Below are positions 33,243-42,044 of a stretch of DNA of 64,000 bases, piece after piece. Both the position numbers and the translations under genes were made by a program. Position 1 is the stretch's first letter. Each line of letters opens with the position of its first letter. The notes under the pieces were generated by a model, which saw only the letters and a program-made list of their open reading frames with translations, ran no database searches and was not told where the DNA came from. Source of the DNA: Agreia sp. Leaf283 (GTDB lineage: Bacteria; Actinomycetota; Actinomycetes; Actinomycetales; Microbacteriaceae); the NCBI RefSeq assembly GCF_001422485.1, contig NZ_LMNF01000001.1, positions 1,091,050-1,155,049 of the forward strand. Reading direction: 5' to 3'.

Positions 33243-34757
33243 ATGACCCTGCGCAATGACGCGACCTCGCCCGACCCTGCCCGCGCATCCGGGGCCCGCG
33301 CATCTCGGGCCCGCACCATCGTCACGGCCGACCCGGAGCTCGACGATCTCAACTCGATGATCCGGTTCCTGCTCTATGCCAACGAGATCGACGTGGTCGG
33401 TCTCGTTTACGCGAGCAGCCGGTTCCACTGGTCGGGCGACGGAAAGACCCCGTTCTTCCTGCCCGAGCGCGAGTACACCGAGCCGCAGCTGTCGTGGCGC
33501 TGGGCGCCGGGCGAGCGGTTCATCGACGACGCGGTCGACGCCTACGAGCAGGTGCTGCCGAACCTCCTGGTGCACGATCCGCGCTACCCGAGCGCCGACG
33601 CGCTCAGGGCCGTCGTGCGCATGGGCAACGTGCAGTTCGAGGGCGACGTCTCGGAGGAGACGCCCGGCTCGCAGCTGATCGCCGAGACCCTGCTCGACGA
33701 CGATCCGCGGCCCGTGCACCTGCAGGTCTGGGCCGGAACGAGCACCATCGCTCGCGCCCTGATGTCGATCGAGGAGCGATACTCGCAGGCGCCCGAGTGG
33801 CCCGAGATCCACGCCGCCGTCTCGCGCAAGGCCGTGATCACCAAGTTCGCCTCGCAAGACGGTACCTACGACAGCTACATCCGCCCCGTCTGGCCCGACA
33901 TCCGGGTCACCGACGTGGCGACCATGGCGTGGGGCTACCTCGCGCGGCGGGTCATCGAGCAGCCCGAGCTCGAGTATCTCGGGGCCGAATGGATGCGCGA
34001 CCACGTCACATCCACAGGCCCGCTCGGCGCGCTCTACCGCACCTGGGGCGACGGCCGGCAGATGGTGCCGGGCGATCTCACCGACTACTTCCACCTGAGC
34101 GGGCAGAGCGCCGACGAGCTGCGAGAGCTCGGCTACGCCGTGTGGGTCGATCCGCAGCCGCTCGGCGAGTGGATCAGCGAGGGCGACACCACCAACATGC
34201 TCAACCTGCTGGTTCCCGGGCTGCGCGGCCACGAGCATCCGGGGTACGGCGGATGGGGCGGCCGGGCGCACCGCGTCGACGAAGGCCCCGACACGTGGGA
34301 GACGCGCGGGACTGCGGATGCTGCGCCGGATGAGTCAGCGCCGGATGAGTCAGCGCCTGATGAATACTCCGTTACGCGCTGGTTCGCCGACGCGCAGAAC
34401 GACTTCGCCGCGCGACTGCAATGGAGTGTTCAGTCCACTTTCGATGGGGCGAATCATGCACCCGTCGTGGCGGTCGAGCAGGTCGACAGAAACGTCCGGC
34501 CGGGAGAGCAAGTGCAACTGTCGGCCGTCGTCACCGACCCCGACGGGGATGCCGTGGCGGTACGGTGGTGGCGGTACCGGGAGGCGGGCAACTTCGAGGG
34601 TGCCGTGCCGCTCTCGGGCGCCGACTCGACCTCCGTCGTCGTCACCGTGCCCGCCGATGCGGTCGCCGGGCAGACGATCCACATGATCGTCGAGGCGGTA
34701 GACGACGGGGTTCCCGCGCTGAAGGGATATCAGCGGGTCATCCTCACCGTCGTGTAG
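33243..34757 (+). CDS. Sde182-type nucleoside-hydrolase-like domain protein (DUF1593)
   Basis: The 504-residue protein has an N-terminal nucleoside-hydrolase-like domain (VTADPELDDLNSMIRFLLYAN, then VVGLVYASSRFHW; VHLQVWAGTSTIARAL; GTYDSYIRPVWPDI). A C-terminal beta-sandwich of about 95 residues follows (PGEQVQLSAVVTDPDGDAVAV and MIVEAVDDGVPALKGYQRV). This matches the family named after Sde182 of Saccharophagus, first linked to cellulose binding; its biochemical activity is not settled. The acidic DDLNS loop is a plausible metal site. Usually such proteins are secreted, but no signal peptide is visible here. A tandem APDES repeat lies between the domains. Confidence 0.83.
   Translation: MTLRNDATSPDPARASGARASRARTIVTADPELDDLNSMIRFLLYANEIDVVGLVYASSRFHWSGDGKTPFFLPEREYTEPQLSWRWAPGERFIDDAVDAYEQVLPNLLVHDPRYPSADALRAVVRMGNVQFEGDVSEETPGSQLIAETLLDDDPRPVHLQVWAGTSTIARALMSIEERYSQAPEWPEIHAAVSRKAVITKFASQDGTYDSYIRPVWPDIRVTDVATMAWGYLARRVIEQPELEYLGAEWMRDHVTSTGPLGALYRTWGDGRQMVPGDLTDYFHLSGQSADELRELGYAVWVDPQPLGEWISEGDTTNMLNLLVPGLRGHEHPGYGGWGGRAHRVDEGPDTWETRGTADAAPDESAPDESAPDEYSVTRWFADAQNDFAARLQWSVQSTFDGANHAPVVAVEQVDRNVRPGEQVQLSAVVTDPDGDAVAVRWWRYREAGNFEGAVPLSGADSTSVVVTVPADAVAGQTIHMIVEAVDDGVPALKGYQRVILTVV
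34323..34363 (+). repeat. Tandem 15-base repeat inside the Sde182-like gene
   Basis: Two perfect copies of GCGCCGGATGAGTCA (34323-34337, 34338-34352) and a third degenerate one encode APDES-APDES-APDEY in the linker between the two domains. It keeps the reading frame and looks like a replication-slippage expansion in a disordered linker. Confidence 0.8.
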
Positions 34758-34785
34758 AGCGGGCGTGGGCCGGGGCTCCGAGGCA

Positions 34786-36009
34786 TCACGCCACCAGTCG
34801 CCTGCTGCGCACCAGCACCGAGACCAGCACCAGGGCGACTCCCATGATGGCCGCGCCCCACCAGGCGAGGCCGATCACGGGTCCGCCGGCGATGATCGCA
34901 CCTCCGATGATCGCGCCTGCCGCCGTGCCGAGCGCGATCACCGAGGAGTTGAGCGCCACGATCAGCTGCTCGAACCGGCCGGCGAGCTGAATCAGCATGC
35001 CCTGCAGCGGCGCGTTCGACGCCCAGGCGAGAAAACCCCAGACCGCGAAGACCGCGCCGGCGCCCAGCAGTGTGCTCCCGACGAGGGGCAGTAGAGCGAG
35101 GGCGGCCGTGCATCCGGCGAAGCACAGCCAGAGTGTGCGCGCCGCCCCGAGCCTGTCTGCCATGCGGCCGCCCGCCACGTTGCCGAGAACGCCGGCTATG
35201 CCGTAGCCGAGCAGCAGTGCGCTGAGCGAGAGGCCATCGGCGCTCGAGATGGCGGTCAGCAGGGGCGACGCGTAGGTCTGCACGGTGAAGGCGGCGACGG
35301 TCTCGACCGTCGACACCAGCAGCACGAGCACGACGAGCGGCGACGGCAGGCCGCGACGTCGGGGGCCCACGATGGATGCGCGGTCAGGGTCGACGGGGTC
35401 GGCGCCGCCGTGCGGGCCCGGTGTCGAAAGCCCTGACGCGACGTCCGCCCTGTCCGCGGGTCGCGCGACGAGGAGCAGCACAGCGAGGAATGCGACGGCC
35501 GCGAGCCCGGCCGTGATGAGGTACACCCCTCGGTACCCGATCCCCGGCCCCAGGATGTTGCCGGCGGGTGCGGCGACGACCGCCGCGGTCGTGAGCCCGC
35601 CGAAGACCGTGGCGAGCGCTCGGCCGCGCCTCTCGGGGGCGGCGAGGCTCGCGGCCAGCACCGTCGCGGTGGGCGTGAACCCGCCGGCGGCGATGGCGCT
35701 GAGTGCGCGAAGCACCGACAGGGTCGCGTAGTCCGAGGCGAGGGCCGTCGCCACGCAGGCCGCGGCGAACAGCGCCAGCGCCGTGAGCATGAGCGCCCGT
35801 CGTGGCAGCCGCTCGCCGAAGAGGGCGACGAGCGGCGTCGAGACGGCGTAGGCGATTCCGTAGAAGCTCAGGAGTCGGCCGACATCGGCGAGCGTCACGC
35901 CGAGGTCGGCCGACATCGAGGGCAGCAGCCCGGTGATGACGTTCGAGCCGAAACCGATCGCGAAGGTGCCGAGGGCGAGAGGCCAGAGCCGGTGGTGCCG
36001 GTGATGCAT
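34786..36009 (-). CDS. MFS transporter (AraJ/Cmx-type efflux permease)
   Basis: The 407-residue protein has about twelve hydrophobic segments. Motif A-like sequences occur as LFGERLPRRALMLTALALFA and GGRMADRLGAARTLW, and GFTPTATVLAASLAAPERRGRAL is typical of drug or sugar efflux MFS proteins. A hydrophilic central loop (about residues 195-235) separates the two halves. It starts 10 bases after the isochorismatase-family gene and is probably the last gene of the minus-strand transporter operon. It may export a product or protect against the substrate. It converges with the Sde182-like gene, with a gap of 28 bases. Confidence 0.88.
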   Translation of the reverse strand: MHHRHHRLWPLALGTFAIGFGSNVITGLLPSMSADLGVTLADVGRLLSFYGIAYAVSTPLVALFGERLPRRALMLTALALFAAACVATALASDYATLSVLRALSAIAAGGFTPTATVLAASLAAPERRGRALATVFGGLTTAAVVAAPAGNILGPGIGYRGVYLITAGLAAVAFLAVLLLVARPADRADVASGLSTPGPHGGADPVDPDRASIVGPRRRGLPSPLVVLVLLVSTVETVAAFTVQTYASPLLTAISSADGLSLSALLLGYGIAGVLGNVAGGRMADRLGAARTLWLCFAGCTAALALLPLVGSTLLGAGAVFAVWGFLAWASNAPLQGMLIQLAGRFEQLIVALNSSVIALGTAAGAIIGGAIIAGGPVIGLAWWGAAIMGVALVLVSVLVRSRRLVA

Positions 36010-36019
36010 TCGAATGGTG

Positions 36020-36652
36020 TCAGCGCACCAGTTCGTGCACGAGGGGGGCGGGCTCGGGCGTCTCGAGGGTGTCGAGCCACTCGTTGACGTCGACCGAGGT
36101 GACGAGCGCGTCGCGCTGCAGGTAGTGCATCGCCTGCAGGGCGTTGTCGTGCGCCTGCTGTGTCGATCCGCCCACGCAGTCGGTGAGCACGCGGAACCGG
36201 TAGTCGTGCTGGTGCGCGTCGACGGCGGTGTAGTGCACGCACACGTCGGTGAGCCCGCCGATGAGCAGAAGCGTCTCGGCCTTGTAGGCCTTGAGCACGA
36301 TCTCGAGTTCCGTTCCGAAGAAGGCCGAGTAGCGACGCTTCTTGATGAGGAACTCGCCCGGCTGCGGGTCGATCCCGGGCGCCAGCTCGGTCTCCTCCCA
36401 GCCCTCGAGGCAGTGCGGGCCCTCGGCGCCGTCGAGCTCCCGGCCGATGTCGATCAGCGACGGCTTGTGCACCTCCTGGATGAAGACCACGGGGATCCCC
36501 TTCTCGCGGCTGTGCCGGATGACCTCGCGCACGCGGGGCGCGCGCTCCGTGCGGCCTCCCATGTAGGGGATCTCGGTGCGCGAGTCCTCGCGGGGGATCT
36601 CGCCGCCCTGGATGTCGACGACGATGAGGACGGTGTTTCCAACGATGTTCAT
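36020..36652 (-). CDS. Isochorismatase-family cysteine hydrolase
   Basis: The 210-residue protein has the catalytic triad pattern: aspartate in VLIVVDIQGGEIP, lysine in FLIKKRRYSAFFGTEL, and the nucleophilic cysteine in LLIGGLTDVCVHYTAVDAH. The preceding hydrophobic and cis-peptide region is normal. Family members hydrolyse amides such as nicotinamide, N-carbamoylsarcosine, biuret or ureidoacrylate, or isochorismate itself. In an operon for peptide-type import it more likely splits an amide. The ATG at 36652 is preceded by AAAGGAAATC. It lies between a DppB-like permease and the MFS gene. Confidence 0.88.
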   Translation of the reverse strand: MNIVGNTVLIVVDIQGGEIPREDSRTEIPYMGGRTERAPRVREVIRHSREKGIPVVFIQEVHKPSLIDIGRELDGAEGPHCLEGWEETELAPGIDPQPGEFLIKKRRYSAFFGTELEIVLKAYKAETLLLIGGLTDVCVHYTAVDAHQHDYRFRVLTDCVGGSTQQAHDNALQAMHYLQRDALVTSVDVNEWLDTLETPEPAPLVHELVR

Positions 36653-36696
36653 GATTTCCTTTCGATGCGGGCGATGCCCGACGGTGGTGCGCTGGG

Positions 36697-37695
36697 TCAG
36701 CTGAGGGCGATCCGCCGGTCTGCGGCGACCTGCAGCAGATCGACGAGAGTGTTGAGCACGACGTAGGTGACGCCGAGGAGCAGGGCGACGCCGGCGATTC
36801 CGGGGAAGTCGCTGGCCTGCACGGATTTGTCGAGGTAGCTTCCGACGCCGGGCCACGAAACGATCTTCTCGACGACGACGAGGCCGCCCAGCAGCAGCCC
36901 GGCCTGGATGCCGATCATCGACAGCGTCGCGCCGAGCGAGTTGCGCACGGCGTGCCGCAGCATGACGAGTCCCTCGGGCATACCGGCTGCGCGAGCGGTG
37001 CGGGCGTGATCCGACACGAGGTTGATGCGCAGCCCGTCGACAAGCACGCGGCCGATGGCCACGGCCGGCGAGATCGCGACGCATGCGGCGGGCAGGATCA
37101 GGTGCCAGATCGCATCCGTCGCCACATCGACGCGCCCGGCCAGCAGGCCGTCGAGAACGAACAGCCCCGTCGGCCCGGGAGAGGTCGACCCGTACGACGA
37201 GCGCCCGCCCGACGGCAGCAGCCCGAGCTGGCCGTAGAAGAACAGCAGGCCCAGCATCGTGAGGAGGAAGGTCGGTGCGGATGCGCCGGAGAGCAGCACG
37301 ACGCGAACCACCCCGGCGCCCTTCCATCGCACGACGGTGAGCACGGCGAAGATCGAGCCCAGCACGAGGGCCAGTCCCAGCGCCCAGAGCGCGAGTTCGA
37401 TCGTGGCGGGGAACGCGGTCGAGAGGCCGTCGGCGACAGGGGTGCGCGTGCGCAGCGAGTTCTGCAGGTCGCCGTGCAGCAGGCCTCCGAGGTAGTCGAA
37501 GTACCGCACGATGGCGGGCTGGTCGAGGCCGAGCTGCACGCGGGTGCGCTCGAGCGCCTCGGCGGAGGCGTTGGCGCCGACGTAGGCGCGGGCCGGGTCG
37601 ACGCCGCTGAGCTCCTGCAGTGTGAACAGCGCGATGGTGAGCGCGAGCAGCACCGCGAGCATCGACGCGATGCGGCGAATGACGAACATGATCAT
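36697..37695 (-). CDS. ABC transporter permease (DppB-like)
   Basis: The 332-residue protein begins MIMFVIRRIASMLAVLLALTI. It has DppB-type regions: QLGLDQPAIVRYFDYLGG, HGDLQNSLRTRTPV, SDHARTARAAGMPEGLVMLRHAVRNS and VVEKIVSWPGVGSYLDKSV. About six hydrophobic segments are visible. It forms one half of the channel of the second peptide-type importer. Unusually, the DppB-like gene comes after the DppC-like gene in this operon. Confidence 0.9.
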   Translation of the reverse strand: MIMFVIRRIASMLAVLLALTIALFTLQELSGVDPARAYVGANASAEALERTRVQLGLDQPAIVRYFDYLGGLLHGDLQNSLRTRTPVADGLSTAFPATIELALWALGLALVLGSIFAVLTVVRWKGAGVVRVVLLSGASAPTFLLTMLGLLFFYGQLGLLPSGGRSSYGSTSPGPTGLFVLDGLLAGRVDVATDAIWHLILPAACVAISPAVAIGRVLVDGLRINLVSDHARTARAAGMPEGLVMLRHAVRNSLGATLSMIGIQAGLLLGGLVVVEKIVSWPGVGSYLDKSVQASDFPGIAGVALLLGVTYVVLNTLVDLLQVAADRRIALS

Positions 37696-37771
37696 GTCAG
37701 CGACGGTCCTTCGGTCTCGAGGCGGTGTGGGGTGGCGCTGCCGGATGGCGACGGCCGTGACGCGGCGCGGC

Positions 37772-38641
37772 TCATCGACGGCTCAGCAGGTCGCGCACGG
37801 CGTCGCCCGCGAGGTTGGCGACGAGGGCGAGCAGGAGCACGCCGAGCCCGGGCAGAATCGGGATCCACCAGAACTGGAGCAGGTACTCCATTCCCTGGGC
37901 GGCCATCGACCCGAGTTCGGGGGCGGGCGCCGGCGAGCCGAGTCCGATGAACGACAGGCCCGACATCGCCACGACCAGGCCGCCCACGTCGAGGCTCGCG
38001 GTCACGACGACGGTCGAGGTGACGCCGGGCAGGAGGTGGCGCCGAACACGCCGCGACCACGGCACTCCGGCCAGAACGGCGGCCTCGAGGTGCGGGCGGG
38101 CGGCCCACGATCGCACCTCGCCCCGCACGAGTCGGGCGTACATGGGCCACCAGACCACGGCGACGCCGATCAGGGCGCTCGAGAAGCTCGCACCCAGCGC
38201 GGCGGCCACGGTCATGGCGATGACGATGCCGGGGAAGGCGAGGAAGAGGTCGGTCAGTCGCATAAGACCGTTGTCGACCCAGCCTCCGATCGATCCGGCG
38301 AGCAGTCCCACGATGCCACCGATGATGACGCCCGACGTGATGACGATGGCGGCCGAGGCGATGCTCGAGCGCAGGCCGAACAGCATCCGCGACAGGATGT
38401 CGTAGCCGACCCCGTCGGTGCCGAGGAGGTGGCCCGGGCTGCCGGGCGGAAGGAAGGCCTCGCCCGCACGGAGGATCGGGCTGTAGGGGGCGATCACCGG
38501 GGCGAGCAGGGCGACGAGCACCAGCAGCGCCAGGGCGACGAGTCCCGCGGCGTCGACTCCGGCCGTGTGCGAGCGCCACCCGGTCATGCGCATCCACTTC
38601 GTGGCGGCGCGGCCCGTCGTGGGTCTCTCGATGACGCTCAT
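37772..38641 (-). CDS. ABC transporter permease (DppC-like)
   Basis: The 289-residue protein has the DppC stretch GHLLGTDGVGYDILSRMLFG, the membrane core SGVIIGGIVGLLAGSIGGW and the C-terminal GLSFIGLGSPAPAPELGSM. The ATG at 38641 overlaps the stop of the ATPase gene (start-stop overlap of four bases), which fixes the start. It completes the channel with the DppB-like permease downstream. A polar N-terminal tail of about 30 residues precedes the first membrane segment. Confidence 0.91.
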   Translation of the reverse strand: MSVIERPTTGRAATKWMRMTGWRSHTAGVDAAGLVALALLVLVALLAPVIAPYSPILRAGEAFLPPGSPGHLLGTDGVGYDILSRMLFGLRSSIASAAIVITSGVIIGGIVGLLAGSIGGWVDNGLMRLTDLFLAFPGIVIAMTVAAALGASFSSALIGVAVVWWPMYARLVRGEVRSWAARPHLEAAVLAGVPWSRRVRRHLLPGVTSTVVVTASLDVGGLVVAMSGLSFIGLGSPAPAPELGSMAAQGMEYLLQFWWIPILPGLGVLLLALVANLAGDAVRDLLSRR

Positions 38642-40287
38642 GCTCGGCGCTCCTCGCTGTGATCGCCGTGCTCTGCGGCGTGAGACTGTCTCAGCTCTCG
38701 TCCGGGGATCGCGGAGAGCAGGGCGGCGGTGTAGTCGTTCGTGGGGGAGGCGCACACGGTCTCGGCGTCTCCGAGCTCGACGATCCGCCCGTGGTTCATC
38801 ACGGCGATGCGGTCGGCGATGATCCGCGCCGCCGCCAGGTCGTGCGTCACGAAGAGCACCGACATGCCGAGCTCCCGCCTGAGGCGGCCGAGCAGGTTGA
38901 GCACGGTCGCCGCGAGAGACACGTCGAGTGCGCTGGTGGGTTCGTCGCACAGCAGAACGGTCGGCGGCACGATCACGGCGCGGGCGATGGCCACGCGCTG
39001 CCGCTGGCCTCCCGAGAGGCTGGCGCCCTTCACTCGGCTCACCTCGGCAGGCAGGCCGACTCTCTCGAGGGTCTCGGCGATGCGTCGATCGGCCTCCGGC
39101 TTGCGGATGCCCGGCACGGCCGCCGAGAGCCGCTCGCCGAGCAGCTCGCCCACGGTCAGCCACGGGGTGAGCGAGCTGCCGGCATCCTGGAAGATCATCT
39201 GGGGGCCGGTGTCGCCCGCGACCGTGACCGACCCTGAGGTCGGCGTATCGAGGCCGGCGACGAGCCGCAGCAGCGTGGACTTGCCGCATCCGCTCTCGCC
39301 GACGAGGGCCATCGACTCGCCCTGGCCGATCTCGAGGGTCACGCCTCGCACGGCCTCCAGCTGCCGCCTCTTCCAGAAGGGGCCGGTGCTGAAGGTGCGG
39401 CGCGCGTCGGCGATGGTGACGGCGGGCGCGCCGGGCACGACGGCGGGCCAGACCGCGGGGAGGGCGTCGCCGGAGCCCGCGCCGTGCGCGCTCAGAATGG
39501 GCCGGTCGCGCGGAGTGGTGAGGTCGATCCGCGAGGCGAGCAGCCCCTTCGTGTAGTCGTGTTCGGGTCGCCCCAGCACGGTGTCGACGTCGCCGCTCTC
39601 GACGATGCGACCCTGGTACATCACGGCGATCCTGTCGCAGATCTGGGCGGCGACGCCGAGGTCGTGGGTCACGAAGACCACGCTGCAGCCCCGGCTCTCG
39701 CGAAGATCGAGGAGCAGCTGCAGGATCTGCGCCTGCACGGTGACGTCGAGGGCCGTCGTGGGCTCATCGGCGATGATGAGCGACGGGTTGCGGGCCAGGG
39801 AGAGGGCGATCATCACGCGTTGCCGCAGACCACCGGAGAGTTGATGGGGAAAGGCGCCGAGCCGGGTCTCGGGGTCGGCGATGCCGACGTCGGTGAGCAG
39901 TCGCACGACCTCGCGCCTGTTCGACGTGACCTCGGCCAGCTGGTTGCCGATCGTCATCGTCGGGTCGAGCGAGGTCATCGGGTCCTGGAACACCGCGCCG
40001 ATGTGCTTCTTGCGCACGAGGCGGTCTGCGGTCGCGGTCGTTCCGACCATGTCGGTGCCGAGAATCCGGATGCGGCCGGTGACGACGGGGCGGGCGGCCG
40101 CGGGGAGCAGGGCCATGAGACTCAGGCCGAGAACGCTCTTGCCCGATCCGGATTCACCGACGATGCCGACGATCTCGCCGCGCCCGACCGTGAGGGAGAC
40201 GCCGCGCACGGCCTCGACCTCGGCCTGGCCGCGGCGGAGGGTGACCCGCAGGTCTTCGACCTCGACGACGGGAACCGGAGAGCTCAT
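38638..40287 (-). CDS. ABC transporter ATP-binding protein with two fused ATPase domains (DppD-DppF type)
   Basis: The 549-residue protein has two complete ATPases. Domain 1 has Walker A GESGSGKSVLG, signature LSGGLRQRVMIALSL and LIIADEPTTALDV. Domain 2 starts near residue 300 with Walker A GESGCGKSTLL, signature LSGGQRQRVAIARAV and LLCDEPTSALDVS. Both sites look functional. One gene thus supplies both motor subunits of the peptide-type importer, in contrast to the permease-ATPase fusion at 26789. The ATG at 40287 was chosen; longer frame upstream is unconserved. Confidence 0.92.
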   Translation of the reverse strand: MSSPVPVVEVEDLRVTLRRGQAEVEAVRGVSLTVGRGEIVGIVGESGSGKSVLGLSLMALLPAAARPVVTGRIRILGTDMVGTTATADRLVRKKHIGAVFQDPMTSLDPTMTIGNQLAEVTSNRREVVRLLTDVGIADPETRLGAFPHQLSGGLRQRVMIALSLARNPSLIIADEPTTALDVTVQAQILQLLLDLRESRGCSVVFVTHDLGVAAQICDRIAVMYQGRIVESGDVDTVLGRPEHDYTKGLLASRIDLTTPRDRPILSAHGAGSGDALPAVWPAVVPGAPAVTIADARRTFSTGPFWKRRQLEAVRGVTLEIGQGESMALVGESGCGKSTLLRLVAGLDTPTSGSVTVAGDTGPQMIFQDAGSSLTPWLTVGELLGERLSAAVPGIRKPEADRRIAETLERVGLPAEVSRVKGASLSGGQRQRVAIARAVIVPPTVLLCDEPTSALDVSLAATVLNLLGRLRRELGMSVLFVTHDLAAARIIADRIAVMNHGRIVELGDAETVCASPTNDYTAALLSAIPGRELRQSHAAEHGDHSEERRA

Positions 40288-40336
40288 GGGTGGGCTGCCT
40301 TCTTGAGAGCGGAGACGAAAAGGGAGGGGATGGAGC

Positions 40337-40364
40337 GGGGCGGGGTGCGCGTGCACCCCGCCCC
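40337..40364 (-). terminator. GC hairpin between binding protein and ATPase genes
   Basis: GGGGCGGGGTGC (40337-40348) pairs with GCACCCCGCCCC (40353-40364), a perfect 12-bp stem with a four-base loop, in the gap between the binding-protein stop and the ATPase start on the minus strand. It is the fourth example here of a strong hairpin right after a binding-protein gene. Confidence 0.6.
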
Positions 40365-40373
40365 TCCAGGGAG

Positions 40374-41981
40374 CTAGGCGTTGCCGAGCGCTGCGAAGTG
40401 CAGCACGTTGTACTCGAGCAGGTTGCGGGCGTCGTCGATGCCCGTGAGCCCCGAGCGCGTCACCGTGGTGGTCTGCAGCGAGCCCGTCGAGAACCAGTAC
40501 TTCGAGGCGATGACCTTCTGCGCGATCGCGCCGTACGGCTCGTCGTCGCCGGCGAGGAGCGCCGCGTCGAGGTCGTCGGTGAGGCCGGGGACCTCGGCCG
40601 CGAGCAGGTCGAGTCCGCCGCTGGGTGTGTAGAGGATGCGCGCCCAGGCGTCGACATGGCCGGCGTCGGGGAAGACCGACATCACGACGAGGTCGGGTGC
40701 CGCCGCCAGGTCGTCGGCGAGGCCGTAGATGGTTCCCGCGCCGTAGGAGATCGACTCGGCCGGGAGCCCCGCGCTCGAGAGGTCTGCACCCAGCTCGTCG
40801 GCCACGGCCTTGCCGTCGGGCGAGGAGCCCGCGTAGCCGATGCGGATCGTCTTGCCCGCGGCGATGCCCGACTCGGCCAGGGAGGCCAACGCCGTCGGGT
40901 CGTAGGTGACGCCCTGGTCGTCGAGCGAGGCGTCGAGCATGCCCGCCGGGAACAGCTGCGTGGTCGGAACCTCGAGCTCGCCCATGGAGGACTCGAGGAT
41001 CGTCTTCGTGTCGATCGCAGTGAAGAGCTTCGCGCGGTCCTCGACCGTGGTGAAGATCGTCGACTGCGGGTTCACGAACAGCGTCTGGGTCGTGAAGTTC
41101 GCGAAGGTCGAGGCGTCGAGTTCATCGTTCGACGAGTAGTCCTCGAAGCTCGTCTTGTTGATGTCGCCCAGCACCGCGTCGATCTCTCCGCGCTCGAGCT
41201 GGAGCTGAACGGACGAGGCGTTCTCCGAGAGGGTGATGTCGACGGTGCTGAACTCGGGCTTGTCGCCCCAGTAGTCGTCGTAGGCGGTGAGCTCGTACGA
41301 CTGCCCGGTGGTCACGGAGCCGAGCTCGTAGGGACCCGTGCCCGCGTCGTGCTCGGTGAGGTATGCCTGGGCGAAGTCGTCGCCGGCCTGCTCGGTGAGC
41401 ACCGTCGGGCTGATCATCTTGACGCCGAAGGGAGACGCGAGGTAGTCGAGGAAGGCCGAGTTGGGGGCCGCGAGCGTGACCTCGACCGTGTAGTCGTCGA
41501 CGGCCGTGACCGACGTGACGTCGGCGACCATGTAGGCGGGGCCCGCATCGACGTCCGTGCGCCGGGCGAACGACGCGATGACCGCATCCGCTGTGAAGTC
41601 GGTGCCGTCGTGGAACGTCACGCCCTTGCGCAGATCGAAGGTGTAGGTGAGCGAGTCGTCCGAGACCGTCCAGTCGGTGGCGAGCCGCGGAACGATCGTG
41701 GCCGTGGTGTTGCCGTCCTCGTAGGAGACGAGTCCCTCGTAGGTGTTCTGGATGATGTTGAGCCCGGGCCCGTCGTAGTTCACGTCGGGGTCGGGCGGGG
41801 TGGAGTAGGCGCCGAGCAGCACGACATCGAAGGTGTCGCCTGAGGCGAAGGCGTCGCCCGAGGTGCTGGGTGCGCAGGCGGTGAGGGCGAAGGCGGATGC
41901 CGCGACGAGGGCCGCTGCGGTCAGCGCCCGTCTGCGCAGGCTGGTCGCGCGGGCGGAGCGCGTGGTGGGGCTCTGGATCAT
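40374..41981 (-). CDS. ABC transporter substrate-binding lipoprotein, family 5
   Basis: The 535-residue precursor has an Arg-rich N-terminus (RSARATSLRRRALTAAALV), a hydrophobic core and the lipobox LTAC, followed by the family-5 fold: NIIQNTYEGLVSYEDG, RLATDWTVSDDSLTYTFDLR, GVTFHDGTDFTADAVIASF and GTGPYELGSV. The ATG at 41981 gives a signal peptide of sensible length; an upstream ATG at 42056 would add 25 unlikely residues. It is the first gene of the minus-strand importer operon. Its promoter region is shared with the divergent amidohydrolase-TetR pair and holds the repeated TATCGCTGACA motif. Confidence 0.91.
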   Translation of the reverse strand: MIQSPTTRSARATSLRRRALTAAALVAASAFALTACAPSTSGDAFASGDTFDVVLLGAYSTPPDPDVNYDGPGLNIIQNTYEGLVSYEDGNTTATIVPRLATDWTVSDDSLTYTFDLRKGVTFHDGTDFTADAVIASFARRTDVDAGPAYMVADVTSVTAVDDYTVEVTLAAPNSAFLDYLASPFGVKMISPTVLTEQAGDDFAQAYLTEHDAGTGPYELGSVTTGQSYELTAYDDYWGDKPEFSTVDITLSENASSVQLQLERGEIDAVLGDINKTSFEDYSSNDELDASTFANFTTQTLFVNPQSTIFTTVEDRAKLFTAIDTKTILESSMGELEVPTTQLFPAGMLDASLDDQGVTYDPTALASLAESGIAAGKTIRIGYAGSSPDGKAVADELGADLSSAGLPAESISYGAGTIYGLADDLAAAPDLVVMSVFPDAGHVDAWARILYTPSGGLDLLAAEVPGLTDDLDAALLAGDDEPYGAIAQKVIASKYWFSTGSLQTTTVTRSGLTGIDDARNLLEYNVLHFAALGNA

Positions 41982-42044
41982 CGTGGGTACGGACCTCTCG
42001 GGAGCGGTGGGAGGGGCATCGGAAGCGGTGCCCGTGCGAATATC

